A stretch of DNA of 64,000 bases from Coffea arabica (GCF_036785885.1 NC_092323.1:8750501-8814500); one strand, 5' to 3'; shown: positions 33,624-46,150, numbered from the stretch's first letter. Translations and numbers: made by a program. The notes: generated from the sequence alone by a model not told the origin.

Positions 33624-36600
33624 ATGTCCTCATCCCCATCCTCAGAGCTTCCCCTTCACCCCTCCCAAAACCCTAGCAACTGGCGCTTCACATGGGAGGC
33701 CCAATCTCACATCCCAACCGTCCGATTATATCTCTTCAACCCCCACATCAAACCCTCAGCTCAATGCATCAACTTAGAGGTCGACTTATCAGTGGACCAG
33801 TCTTCACTCCTCGTCAGATTCTACCAAGCAGAAGCCGAAGCCGAAGCCGAAGCCTGCACTTCATTTCGGGTCCCGCTCCCTAGAGTTTTAATCGACCCGG
33901 AGTCACCGGTTCAGTTCACAGCTTATGATGATCATATTCATGTTAAACTCGCTCTGCTTCTTCCCATTGATCATCCTCTTGTTTCGCAATTTGATTCCTC
34001 GTCTGATGAGTACCGGCCACTTTCCACCGATTCCGGTGAGCTTATAACCAATCACTTAAGATGGAATCTTTTTATTCTTTTTGATATTTCTATTCGCTTA
34101 TGAATGATTTGCTGTTTAGGAGCATTTGTCATTTGGTTTTAAATTTGTTTGTGAATATGTTTTATTCTTTTTTGGAACAAATGTGGCAATGTCGCTGGTA
34201 TTTTGCTTTCAAGATGGATGGTGGATGATTTGACCTTCACTGCGCATAAAGCTGTGACATTTACTTTTGAACAGGTCATTTTGCGATGAATAATTGCTTG
34301 ACTAAATGATGTGTGAGCTGAAATATCTTTTAGCTTACCATTGTCCTTCCTTTGCAATCTGGAAGAAAGAATATGGAATTGCTCGTGCTTCTAGTGTCTG
34401 CAACATGAGTTCACTTGGCTTTCAAGTTTTAAGGGCAAGTTGGGTACAGATTGGGAACCCGTGATTATACAATTTTCCTTTTTGTCTAGAAGTCTTTTCT
34501 TTTTTGGGCACTTATTCAAACACTGACCCAACCTTTTGGTTTTATTTATTTATTTAATTTTTATTCAAGTTGTAGTAATCATGCACAAGCTAAATTGTCA
34601 GTCATACTTGTCAAGTTGATTTAGGTGGAGCTACAGAGTGGAGAATGTTATTCGATTTGTAGTTAGAATTAGGCTGAGGATATTGTACACACGGGTGGGT
34701 GGAAAAAAGTTTGTGACATTTGATATTTGTTTCTCTTGTGAAGGAAAAATGGTTGTGTTTAAGTTTAAATCACCGTATCACTTTTTCTTTGTCTATTTCA
34801 TTTTGAAGATGACGAGCTAACATGTTTTAGCTTAATATTTCTGTCTTTCCTTTCATGGCATCTAAGAGGTATCTTTGGAAGCTCAAATATTGTATCTTGT
34901 CAATCTGTGATGAATCTTTTTGTTTCCATTTAATTTTTTCCTTTTTTAAAATTTCGTTTGGTATTTGTAATCCAAGTGTATTCCTAGTAATTATGGTTGT
35001 TCGTTTAGATCTAAAGAATTTATCTGCTTTGGAGGAAGTGTACTTTTACTGCAGAAGTTGCTCAGCTAAGTTGACAAGATCTCTCAGGTAGATTCTACTT
35101 CGAACATTTTTGGAGGAAATACCAAAATCCTCATGGGTGCTGATTCTTTCTTCTATAAATATTGCATTTTCATGTATGAGACATTTATGATTTCTAGAAC
35201 ATTTTTGCCCCCCCCCCCCCTCCCCTCCTTCCCCTTTTTTCCCCTGAATCACTGGCAATCTCTTCTTTGCCAGTTAAGTCCTGTACTCTTCTTGTGGAAG
35301 GGTTACCTCACCTCCTTTCATGGTACGGCCCGGTAGACGGCTAGATTTACCATTGGCTTGGAAGACCTATAGAACCTACATTCAGTTTGTTCTTTCTTTT
35401 CCTGAACAAATAGATGGAATCCTACCTTGTTCATTGGGAATTTATTTTACTCTTTCTTAGATTTTATTACAATTGTTTTATGCATTAAAGGATGTCCTTT
35501 TCTTGGCTGAACTTTCCAAATTATATAGATGTTTCAAGGAGATGCCATCAGTCAATTGGCAAGAAGCAGCAGACAATTGGTTTGGGGCTTGTTGTTGTTC
35601 ATTTGGAGGTATCAGTGAGAAGCTGGTTAGAAGTTATGCAAAGTCCTATACATGTGCAGCAGGTGTTTGTCTCTTAGATACAGAATCTGTCATTTTGTGC
35701 AAGGACGATCTTGTGGGATGTGAATTTCCTGGATTTAATTGGAACCAAAGTGTTGAGTTTAATCTGAAATTGACTACTGACGATATTTTGGTCAAAGCTT
35801 CCTCAGATGATGCAAGTAAACATGGGCAAACTGTCTGCTCTGAGAATGATGACTTTGGGAGGGAGGTCAGCAATGGCAAGGAACATCATCTTGGTTCTGA
35901 GGAAGAAAACCTCAAAGAGAAACTGAGGCATGAAGCTACTGGAAATGCTGGTGATTGTGGTAACTTATCTTGCCTGTCTTCACACTTACAGACTGCAGAA
36001 AACATGGCAACTTGTCCTGACTTCCATGCAGTTATGAAACATGATCTTGGGTACTGTGATAATGGATGTCATAGTCTTGATCGTTTAGAAATCTCTTCAG
36101 AGGAAAAATCTGGAAGGGATATTGAACTCCTAGAGCATCAGAAAGTATTACTTAATGGCTTTCTTTGGAATGGTTTCCTGGCAAGATCCTCCAATCTTTC
36201 AAAAGATGTTAGGTGGGTCGAATTCTTGTGTCCTCAATGTTCTTCCCTACTTGGAGCATACCCTTGCTTCAGTGATAGTAGTCCATTGGACAGTGGAATT
36301 CGCTTGTTTAAATGCCACATTTCAACCACTTTACCTGTTGGTGGCTCCGGTAATACGTTTAGGTAAAAGACTTCTATTTATGATTGCTATCACAAGAAGT
36401 GTTGTAAGTTTTGTGCTTGTGACAGTTATGATCATTTATTTGTTTTTCAATTGTGGAAGGACACATACCCAATGCTCTTATAAGATGTATAAGAGTAGGT
36501 CTTAGAAGGAGAAAGTCATCTTTCATAAGTTGTTTATTTGTAAGTGGGTCTGTTAGTATGGCTCTGATGATATGCTGTGGATACTTTGATTTCTTTTGGG

Positions 36601-37780
36601 TTTGACATTTTAGGAAATAAATCCTAAATCCATCAAAGAAAACGACTTCTATCCTTTTTTTTCCCAAAAAAGGAAGGAAGTCATTCATTGGAAATAAGAA
36701 AAGAAAATATTGCTATGGCTTTAAACACTGGCTATTGGTAGTGTCACTATGCCTCTTCCTCCAATTGGTTAGTTTACACTAAAACATCTTCAGCGCTCTT
36801 TCACTTTAGTTAGTTGGCCAGCAGAACTGGGTGTTACATTATATTGGGATACTTTCGCCTGTTATATTATGTGTTCAGCATCATGAAGGGAATAAAGCAT
36901 GCAAGTGATGTTGGTTAATTAACTATTTACTCTTCTTCAGTATGTTGGAACCTTTCCTAATGTCCTTTATTATTTTTAATTAAATCTTTCTTGGTCTGAA
37001 TTTTGCAAAGTTCAATTTTGTGCAGATGTTATAGCTTGGAGAGGATGTTTGCAATTCAGTTGCTGGAAAGTGCAAAAGATGAATTATCATTCCGGACTGT
37101 TGTGAGAGATATGCAAACCAAATATCCTATGCTGCAAATTGTTCTGTTGAACCCGGATTCTTGGTGCTGCAGTGGATGTTGTTTGTACTCCACTGAATCA
37201 GCTTCAAGGAAAAGCATGTATCCAACCATCAAGGTGCTATTTTCTGCCTGCTGCAATGATGAGGAAAACGAGTCTAGGTCAGTTATTCAAATGCATTTGA
37301 TCTATTTCGTGCATATATTAAGGCATTGTTTGTCCACCAGTTGACAGCAGAGTAAGTGTCAATAGGGTAATATAGCGAAGTGGTCTTCAATGTACAATAA
37401 TTAGTCATCTGATTAAATTTCGACGTGGCTGGAATGTGTTATCATACTTTTCCCAGGGGCCTTTCTTCTTTGAGGAGCAAATGCATCTATGATTGATTTT
37501 ATGGATTGGCTCTAGAAAGATTCTGTAATGGTCACTGCTTAAACACAGCTTAATAGCAATCTGTTTTTCCGATTTTGACTCTATCCAGAATTTATTTGGC
37601 CATGGTTGAATCATGTGCAGGAAGCTTGAAGAATGGATTACCAAGAATCAAGCAGATGAAGTGTACATGTTGCCATCTCAAATAGGAAACTTGATTTCCT
37701 ATTTAAAGTCGGCTAATAGTATGTACCCTCCATCACAAGTTCCCCTGCAGAATCTGTCCCTGTCATCCATGAGAAGATAA
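33624..37780 (+). CDS. UBE3D-like E2-binding protein (HECT_2 family)
   Basis: Five exons, 33624-34035, 35009-35087, 35529-36362, 37026-37277 and 37621-37780, give 578 residues with all phases agreeing. For exon 2 another acceptor at 34988 would add seven residues. I chose 35009 because DLKNLS follows directly in relatives (from memory). Features are an N-terminal beta-rich region with an (EA)n repeat from a GAAGCC microsatellite, the Cys pair in YFYCRSCSAKLTRS, and the hallmark EMPSVNWQEAADNWFGACCC then SFGGISEKLV. C-terminal parts MLQIVLLNPDSWCC and LEEWI follow. Human UBE3D binds E2 enzymes such as UBE2C through a HECT-like module. A similar ubiquitin-pathway role is inferred, but plant function is little known. 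The central acidic stretch (about 220-340) is likely disordered. Confidence 0.88.
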
Positions 37781-38647
37781 ACAAGATACGGGAGATTTTG
37801 ATCTCCAACAAAATCTTATTGTGGTCGGTTTGCATGAGGAGGATCTGAAATCCCAAAGAAGGCTCAGATTTTTAATCTTGCAAGTTCTATAGAATTGTAC
37901 GCAATTTCAAGTTGCCAGATTACTAGGGGGCTGATCTGGCTGTCATTCTGTTCCATGACCAGAGGTTTAAAAATCTCCCTCCGACTATGCACGCTCTTTC
38001 AAGAGGAAAAAGAAGCGTCTAGGATATTGAAACTTACAGTTCATCATGGCAGTGCCAGTACGATTATAACACCTACCATTAGAGGCATTTGAAGCGTAAC
38101 TGGTGCCCTTGCCCGACAGAGAGGGTGGAAAATTAGGGGTTGCAATGGTATGCGGAGCCCGCAACTTACGAGGTATGGGATTCTGTGATCGAGTCAACAA
38201 CGACGAGACGCAGTCCCTGCATACATGAATTTCCCTTTGTTCTTTGGTGGGACTGGTATATATGTTTGCTTTGTTCTTTGGTGGAAAATAAAAAGCTATT
38301 ATTCCAAAAGAAAAAAAGTAAATTATGCTGTCTAATTGGTGATATGTTCTTTGAAAATTATTTCGTGGCAATCATTTTGTCTCGGAGGATATTTTGAATG
38401 CTAACAAATATTTTGGCTATTAACCTTCTCTGTTTGCTGATTACTTGAAATTTACAACTGCAATAAAGCCATACAACTAACCACAAAAACAACCAACCAT
38501 CTTAAGCTTTAAAAAACTTCATAAGAGAAACCATAAATCTAAACTTAAGACACTACATAAGAGTAAAAGAGAAGAACTAAAAATCATCATGCATAATTTA
38601 AGAACTACAAGGAAAAGTAAAAGAGAAGACACACTAATGATAACCGC
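37781..38647. other. 3' flank of the UBE3D-like gene, intergenic
   Basis: It should hold the 3' untranslated region. A minus-strand open frame at about 37985-38371 has no recognisable domain and is probably chance. No gene was seen. Confidence 0.5.
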
Positions 38648-39869
38648 TAGGGGTGGGCACGGGTCGGGTACCCGCCCCTAACATGATTTGGCTGACCCGA
38701 CCCTAATATATCGGATCAGCCATTTTGCGACCCTAACCTGCTCCTAATATTTTCGGGTACCCGAATAGCGGGTACCCGAAAAAAAGGGGCGGGTCATAGG
38801 GTACCCGCCCCTAAAAAAAACTATTTTTCAATAAAAAAAATTATTTTCTACTTAATATCAACATATTTTTCAATAAAAAAACATGCTTTTCCAATTAATA
38901 TTGGTAGAGATATTGTAATTAAAGTCCATACATCACCATTTTCACACATTTCATCCAATAATCAAATCAATCTCATAAATTTAGTACATATTAGAATATC
39001 TAATGGACAAAACGAAGTTTCATAATAATTTTGAGTACATCACCATTTTCACACATTTCATACTTCTACAACACAACAAACACAAGGATAATAAGTATTT
39101 GGTAACTTCCCCAAGGATATTATGGTACAAGACCGCATCTCAAATAAGTCAATTGTGAAATCAAGTTCGGAAAAGAATTGAATAGAACTAATTATTTTTG
39201 AAAAAAATATAACCAAAATAATGTTAAAAATCTTCCCCAACTTCTTTACATCTTTGGAATAGACCTTATGGTATTAAGGTGATGAAAAAGAAAAATAAAT
39301 TTCTTGCACTAAATAAAAGAGACAAATTTAAGAGATATAATTGCAAATGAATGACACAAATATTTTAATTATCTAGCTAACAGAAAATTGAGACTCCAAA
39401 CAAAAATCTTTGATTGAATTGATGCAAGATTTGCAGGAAAGATCGATGGAGGTAGAATAAAAATAAAAAAGATGAAAGGGATGAACAATTTTTATAACAG
39501 AGTTTCACAAATTTTTTTTTTCATTTTGTTCATGTTTCACCGAGAATATTCACTTTCTTCAAAAAAAATGAGAAGAGTAGATCATATAGGATTAGAATAT
39601 GAGGCTGCGAGCCACTTCACTTGCACTTAGGATTAAAAATTACAAAATTATAAAATGATCCCTACTTTTTTAATATTTATAAAATATACCCTGCGGGTCG
39701 GGTACCCGCGGGTTTTTATTTTTCTGATCCGTATCCGTACCCGATTTTTCGGGTACCCGACCCTCATCTGCCCCGCTAAGAAAAATCGGATCGGGTATCC
39801 TATTTTTCGGATCGGATCGGATCGGGTTCATCGGGTTTTCGGATCGGCGGGTTTTTTTGCCCACCCCTA
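38648..39869. mobile_element. Non-autonomous hAT element, 1.2 kb, intact ends
   Basis: The left end is TAGGGGTGGGCACGGGTCGG and the right end is its inverted partner ending TTTTGCCCACCCCTA. A perfect 8-bp target duplication, ATAACCGC, lies at 38640-38647 and 39870-39877, the hAT signature. Both subterminal regions are packed with copies of the palindrome CGGGTACCCG and with GATCGGATCGG repeats (38655-38815 and 39690-39850). Such arrays are where hAT transposases usually bind. The middle 850 bp is AT-rich with no coding capacity. The perfect duplication suggests recent movement by a transposase coded elsewhere. Confidence 0.92.
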
Positions 39870-39877
39870 ATAACCGC

Positions 39878-40642
39878 ACTTGAAAAGGAAAAAAAAAAAA
39901 AAACACGCGTGCACTACTAAACGTGCTTTTCTGCGACTTTTTGAATTATTCACTACTTGAAAAATTGATAGGAACTTTATTAGTGGAATTGACCACTAAA
40001 ATTCTTACATTTTGACTGCAGAAGAAACAAAGGAAGTTCTTGTATTAATCCAGAAGGAATGACTAATTCTTTCGTAAAGGTGAATGACACCTATGTAACA
40101 GACGAAGAATACAACTTGTATTAATGGATTCTTTGGACAAAGCTTATAGAATTTGCATACGCTTTAACAAGTCAAATATATCTGCCATTGGACTTTATGC
40201 TTCCTCTTTTTGAGAGGTCAAAAGCCACAAAGTATAAAAAGAAGAATATAATGTCACAAGAGTGGAGAAGAATGCATTGTCGTAGTATCAGCTGGAGGCA
40301 TTAAAATCGCAGAAATAAATTTCATGCAAGAAATCCTTTTAGCAAGATGTTGTGTCGACTGAACTTTATCCACCTTCCGAAAGTGGCTACATGAATGGGC
40401 TCATAGCAATTATTTTAAGCTTTAAAGATCATGGCCTTGAAATTGAATGGGTGATGACAGTAGATTTTCGGTTTCTTGGAATAAAATCAACATTAGTGGT
40501 TGAATTATTTGAACTTGATTCCAAATTCTATACGTTTTTTTGGACACGATTCTTTTTCCCCAAATGAGTAAACTTTACTTAAATTTTCTAGAAATAAAAA
40601 GTAGAATTTTTTTTTTTTATTTTAACAATGAAAAGAGGTCTT

Positions 40643-40684
<42 letters not shown>

Positions 40685-43600
40685 AGAAACCCATTGCTCA
40701 ACCATCACATTGCATATTAATAGCTTCCTAAAACCGTAAACCTAACCTATAATCCATATGATTTGATATTTTGTTCAGATTGAGCCACACCATTACGTAT
40801 CTGATCCCAGACAAACCACTATGTATTGCTCAATCCTAATGAATCTAGGTACTCTAATAAGTGTAGGACTTGGAGTTTTATTATTGAAACGTTATCATGT
40901 TTTTAATTTTTGCTAATAAATACGAAGTGCTGGCAAACCAGTATATTTACCAAGAATCAGAATACCATAATGCCTCTCATTTCACAATTTTATACTCGTG
41001 TCTTTCTTTTGATCTTTAATTGACTAATTGATTAGTGAAATGTATATAGATTGTCTCACGTGCTTTTTCCGAATGTCTCTCAACGAGTCGGATAGAGGTA
41101 TATTCATGATGGATTTAAAGATTAAAAGGAATGATTGAACTTGGCTTGTGTTTAATAATTTTTTGAAAGAATTTAATTGAATTTGGTTTGAAATTTCAGA
41201 TATATATTCACAAAAAGTTTGGCTTGACTTATCAAAATATCGAGTTCAAATACATACAATCAAAGCTTGGCTTGTCTTGAAATTTCATATTATATTATAT
41301 AGAGATTTTCACCCTAATTTGTTGCTTTTTTTTTTCCCTTATTTTTTGCCCTATGATATTCAAGAAATCTATTACAATGAATTAGTGATGTGATTAAAGT
41401 TAATTATGCCTATTTAAAAAATCTATTACGATGAGTTATGGAAGTGATCAAAATCAATTATACCTATTCAAGAGATAAGAGTAGTATATCTATTCAAAAG
41501 ACAGCTATATTTTATAAGACAAGTAATATACGGGAAGGAAAGAAGTGGGGTTAAAAGTATTATATGCTTGCTATAAAGATAAGATAAGCAATATATAGGA
41601 AGGAAAGGAGTGGAGTTAAGAAAGAAAACTTTATATATATTTTTATCAAATTTGCTTGCCGTAAATGTTTATGAACACATCGAGCTGGACAACGTTTCCC
41701 ACCCTGAATAGATGAAAGCTTATACCATCCCACTCTTTTTAATTTGATTAATCAGCTGGATTCTAATATTTTAGTAGGATGTAATAAAATTTTTTTTTTT
41801 ACCTAGACTAGGTTGCTAAAGATCGTACAGAGTAGTACAAGTAGGTTAACCAATTTCCCATGATCATTAAATATTTGACCAATTTAGTAGGTAAAGAACA
41901 AGATTCAACCAAAGTTAAGCTCAAGGCTCACTTAACTAGTATTCTATACCATGTAGAAATAAAATTTACTTCTCCATTCAATTAAAAATATGAACTTTCA
42001 TGCATGCTTATTGTTATAATTATGACAAGTGTCACTTAAATTTTGGTAACACCATAAAAATGGCCGCTATAGCATAAAAATATTTAAAAAAATGGTCGTA
42101 CAGTTAACAAAAATTCAATCTATTTTTCTCAATCATTTGCAAATTTATGATTTTTTTTTTGGCCTTCTTCTCTAATTGGCTGTGATTTGTACTCATTGTA
42201 TTTAGTTCCCATATTGAAAGTCAAAAAAAAGGATAAGGGCATAAAAGAAATAAGGATAAATAGGTATTTCAGATTTTATAAACTAATAAGGGCATAAAGA
42301 GGATAAGAAAATTTAACACCACAAAAGTAAAAATACTAAACGATACTCAGAATGTGTTTGGTTTGCATTCCAAAATCACAGTCATAAATCTTTCATCATT
42401 TTCCAACCTTGTTGCTCCATTTAGAACCAAGTTGGATTTCATTCTAGTAATTATTTAATCAATTTGAAATCCAAGTCATTACAAATATTTTTGACACCTT
42501 TTTCCCATTAACGGATTTCCATAATATATAGTTTATCAAATAATAGATATAAATAGCCTCAAGAAAACAATAGATAGAGGTATCATTAACTTCAATGCTA
42601 ATTCCTAACTCATTTGCCAAAAACCCCTAAAGCTAACCATTACAAGTATGGATCCGTTAGGATTACAAGCATGGCAACCATCCGCCTGTCTAATGACCCT
42701 AACCAGCGCTATAAACAACGGTCTAATGAACCTAAATAAAATAGTGCTGTAAACAACGGCCTTATCATTTCATTACTACTAGTAATACTGCAAGTGCTTT
42801 GCTCGTGGTTATATTTTCCCAAACTTTTATGTATTATTTATAATGGAGTATTTTGTGAAATATTAATCATTAAAACCATAAAAATTTTTCTTTCCATCAA
42901 TCATGCATAGGGTGTACTTCATCCCTATATATAAAGAAAGAGTGGCAAATTATGATGTATTATTATTCATGCTAACACATATGAAGTAAAATCTGTTGAG
43001 TTATAATTTTCGGATTCAACCTTCAAGAATGTAGCAAAAAATTAATTAACTTTGGCAAGAGATTGCACATCTTGAGTGCCAAATACAAAACAAGATCTGT
43101 GGAGTTATAATTTATAAATCTAACCTTCATAAACGGTATCAAACATGATAGAGTTCTGGCTATGTAGAGAAGTTTATCTTGAGCTTCTCCTTTACAAACC
43201 ATTAATACAAATTATGGCAGTACTATGTTGGTTCCTTTTTATAATTTCGCCATATAAAGGCAGTAGTAATAACGTGTGCATGATGATGAAACCAAATAAA
43301 CAGATAAGACCGGGACTACGAAACCATATTGTCATTTGGGTACATTGGTGCGTTGTATCCTTAAGGTACATTGAACTATAAACGGATATGAGTAGGTGTG
43401 TGATATATTGCTACATTGTAAATTTCTAATAATAGAAATTTTTTTTTAGTATGTATCCTTAAGGCACACGATAAGCCTACAAAATACAAACGATGGACCA
43501 ATTTCAAATTTTAAATATCATTATCAACCCCCAAAATCTAGGAAACTTTAGCAATAAATTTTAAACTTTTCCTTAACTAATACCTGATCCACCCCTTAAT

Positions 43601-44262
43601 TATCATGTGTTTTAAGGGTACAAAGAATCCTCGTAGAAATAATAATATATGGTATCTTAGAACGAGGGAATGCAAATAATAAGCACTTAGATAAATTTAG
43701 AGATAATTACGGTCAGCAAATTTGTATCATAACCATTCATTACACTATTCTTCCCATACTTTATCTTTCATTAAAGTTTCTAACTATGTTTTTGGCCCAT
43801 TATTTCTGAATGCATTTTGATCTAACAATTTATTTTTCTGAATGACTTCTTAAAGATCTTAATTTACCAAAATTAATATTGTGGATATCTCTTATGTTCT
43901 AAATTAAACACGAGTTCAGCACAACCAAAATTTACACACAAAATAGTTTAGATGTTTGAGAATTAAGAGTATTTTTCATGCTAACCTTTCTTCTTCTTTT
44001 CCTCCTCTATTAGAGATGTCCTTTGAAGTGTGTGCTGGATGGACCTGATTGAATCACCTTAAAAAAACAAAAATCCAGGCACAAGCAACTTAGCCTCCTT
44101 TACACTCAAAGAACTCAAATGTTCTTTTTGGTATTGTTTGAATTTTCTTTATTAGCTTTATATTTAATTGTTTGTTCACTTTATGCCATTTAATTATTGA
44201 TTTTCAATTCTATGGAGCTTTCCTTTTTTTTGTGGAAAGTTTTGTAGTTTCTTTTGGGCATT
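39878..44262. other. Long intergenic stretch, AT-rich, no supported gene
   Basis: A poly-T tract of nearly 40 bases lies at 40646-40683. At 41380-41470 an approximately 60-bp phrase (AATCTATTAC.ATGA) is imperfectly duplicated. A second imperfect duplication (GATCTGTGGAGTTATAATTT and a variant) occurs at about 42988-43110. Part of 41690-41860 recurs near 45540-45690 (listed). None of the open frames shows a domain. Confidence 0.5.
41690..41865. repeat. Dispersed repeat, copy 1 (partner near 45540-45690)
   Basis: The phrases ACCATCCCACTC, TTGATTAATCAGCTGGATT, GATCGTAC and GGTTAACCAATTTCCCAT occur here in order. At 45540-45690 they recur as ACCGTTCCACTC, TTGGTTAATCAATTGGATT, GATCGTGC and GGATTAACCAATTTCCCAT. 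The copies are diverged and carry indels, so this is an old repeat of unknown type. Confidence 0.6.
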
Positions 44263-44270
44263 CCACTAAT

Positions 44271-44842
44271 CTGTGTTTTTAAACTCGGACCGGATCGGAC
44301 GATCCGACCGGTCGAACCGAGAAGTGTTTGGTCCAAGTTGTTCTTCAAAATCGAAAGACTGAAAACCCGGACAAAAATCGGGTTTGACCGGAAAAAAACC
44401 GGTTCAACCAGAGCATTTTTTAAAAAAAGGTTAAACTTTTTCAATATTATGTTTTGACCCCTAAATTTTTAAAACTTATTAATATACCTCAAATATTTCA
44501 TACTTTATAAATGTTGTCCTAAAATTTGATGTTATTTTTCAATCAAATCCATAATTTTAATTCTAAACTTATTAATGTTCATTAAATAATATAAATTGCT
44601 ACTTGACTGTTCTAATTTCTTTGTATTTTCTTGTTAAATATATTTGAAACATCAAATATATATGAATGTACCTTTATTAATATTAACATACTTTTAGGTA
44701 TTTTATATACAATATTTTAATTTTAAATAATTTTTATTTATGACATCATCCGGTTCAACCCCGATCGAAGCCGGTCGAACCCATTGACCCCTGACCCCTG
44801 AGTTTGGCCGAGTCGATATCCGGTCCGAGTCTGAAAACATAG
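44271..44842. mobile_element. Non-autonomous hAT element, 0.57 kb
   Basis: The left end is CTGTGTTTTTAAACTCGGAC (then CGGAT) and the reverse complement of the right end is CTATGTTTTCAGACTCGGAC (then CGGAT). They match at all but three of the first 25 positions. The flanking 8-bp direct repeat CCACTAAT at 44263-44270 and 44843-44850 is perfect. CCGGTTCAACC and CCGGTCGAACC motifs cluster beside both ends. The interior is AT-rich and non-coding. It is a different family from the element at 38.6 kb. Confidence 0.88.
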
Positions 44843-44850
44843 CCACTAAT

Positions 44851-45261
44851 GAGATTAAATTTGCCATTGGATATAGAATAAGAATTATCAACCCTTAAAT
44901 TACTTCAAGAGTCTAAATCACTGAATGATGCGACAAGATATAAAAGGATTTGAATAATGGGTACTGTATCCAAGAGGAACTGTAATATTTTCCTTTTTTT
45001 AGCTTATTTGCTTGTTCTTCATAATGAATTTTAATTATTGCATTGTGTTATTTCATTTATGCATAACTTTTTATTATAACAATTAATAACATGATTGATA
45101 TTCATTCCCTCATCATTATTGAAATGCATTATAATTATTCTATAGAGGGTAGTTTAGGTATTACAAAAAGTAAGACAAAATCTGTTTACACTACCTATAC
45201 TTCTAGACCCATGATACTTTTACAGGGAGTATAGACAGAGTCGTGGCTTTCTTTTGCTCTT
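44851..45261. other. Intergenic, no gene seen
   Basis: AT-rich sequence between a hAT element and a SINE. No coding region or repeat signature was found. Confidence 0.5.
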
Positions 45262-45279
45262 GAATTGATTACGTAAATG

Positions 45280-45463
45280 ACCAATAGGGGTTGGTTCGAG
45301 TGGTAAGCAGTTTGGATTAGCTTAAGCATGTTTCGTGTTCGAGTCCTAGTGTACGCAGACACCCCTGTTGAAAGACTCACCCATCATAGCCAGGTGTACG
45401 ACGCAGGTCGGGTCCGGATTAGTCGGGGCAAAGTTCGGATACCGGGCGGTCAATCAAAAAAAA
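45280..45463 (+). mobile_element. Full-length tRNA-derived SINE with 18-bp target duplication
   Basis: A perfect 18-bp direct repeat, GAATTGATTACGTAAATG, flanks the element at 45262-45279 and 45464-45481. The head has a Pol III A box (TGGTTCGAGTGGTAAG) and a B box (GTTCGAGTCC, 45337-45346) at normal spacing. The 3' half reads GGTCGGGTCCGGATTAGTCGG and ends in CAATC plus eight A. At 184 bp with both boxes it looks complete. The GGATTAGTCGG phrase links it to the short copy at 32275. Confidence 0.92.
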
Positions 45464-45539
45464 GAATTGATTACGTAAATGTGCATAGCTTGTCCCACAT
45501 GTTTTTTTTTTCCCCAAATATCCTTGAATAGCCAAACGA

Positions 45540-45695
45540 AATCTTGTACCGTTCCACTCCTTTCAAATTGGTTAATCAATTGGATTAACATTTTTTTTGG
45601 CCGGAAAAAAATTTCTATAGATCGTGCATTTTATCATTGAACTAGTGCAAAGTGGATTAACCAATTTCCCATAGGTCGAGCATAGCACTACTACT
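45540..45695. repeat. Dispersed repeat, copy 2 (partner near 41690-41865)
   Basis: Diverged second copy of the repeat described at 41690. The order of the conserved phrases is kept, but a GGCCGGAAAAAAA stretch and other indels differ. Confidence 0.6.
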
Positions 45696-45941
45696 TGATC
45701 TATAAGACATTCAAAATTTATCTTCCTCTCTCAGAATCCTTCTTCGTCGAGGACATGTAGCGCATTAGTTGAACGCAGATTCCTTAGAATGCATGGGAAC
45801 TTATTCGTTTACGAAATGGGCAATCGAGAGAGAGAGAGAGAGAGAGGCAGGATTATAATTTCTCGAAGGGCCAAGATCGACCAAAGGGTCGTATGGCATT
45901 TTATGCATTGATCAGAATCTCTTCAATATTCGTTGCTTGGT

Positions 45942-45950
45942 TATAAATAG
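45942..45950 (+). promoter_or_regulatory. TATA box of the MIR169 gene
   Basis: TATAAATAG is an almost ideal plant TATA box and lies about 105 bp before the mature miR169 sequence. A Pol II start at about 45975 is expected. A GA microsatellite (45830-45846) lies further upstream. Confidence 0.7.
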
Positions 45951-46034
45951 AGTTTGGGAATGATCAGTTTTTGCAATGCAATGCAATGGGTTGATAGGAA
46001 GGTAAGAGGAAGAGAGGCCTTACATGAAGGTAAA

Positions 46035-46150
46035 GGTCCTCATTTGGTAGCCAAGGATGACTTGCCTGCTCCACCTCAGGGGGTTTCTCTAAGTCCACAA
46101 GTAAACCCTTTGTCGTGGTCGCCAGGAAGTCTCCTTGGCTAGCCTGAGAG
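46035..46150 (+). ncRNA. MIR169: MIR169 precursor hairpin
   Basis: The 5' arm at 46048-46068 is a 21-nt match to the miR169 form that begins UAGCCAAGG and ends CUUGCCUG (the miR169 h-n type in Arabidopsis). The 3' arm at 46123-46141, CAGGAAGTCTCCTTGGCTA, pairs with it throughout except for two single-base bulges. The outer bases GG and CC extend the stem. The loop of about 54 nt is within the plant range. miR169 guides cleavage of NF-YA mRNAs and responds to drought and nutrients. MIR169 genes often occur in clusters, but I saw no second hairpin here. A short open frame over the same stretch (from 45971) is a by-product. Confidence 0.93.

Noticed and set aside
37985-38371. A 128-codon minus-strand frame in the 3' flank of the UBE3D-like gene
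   Set aside because: No motif, and probably the antisense of an untranslated region.
44271-45481. A single compound element joining the hAT and the SINE
   Set aside because: Each has its own complete target duplication, so they are independent insertions.
45954-46142. A 62-codon open frame across the miR169 region
   Set aside because: It covers the hairpin arms and its reading is explained by the paired RNA. No protein family is recognised.
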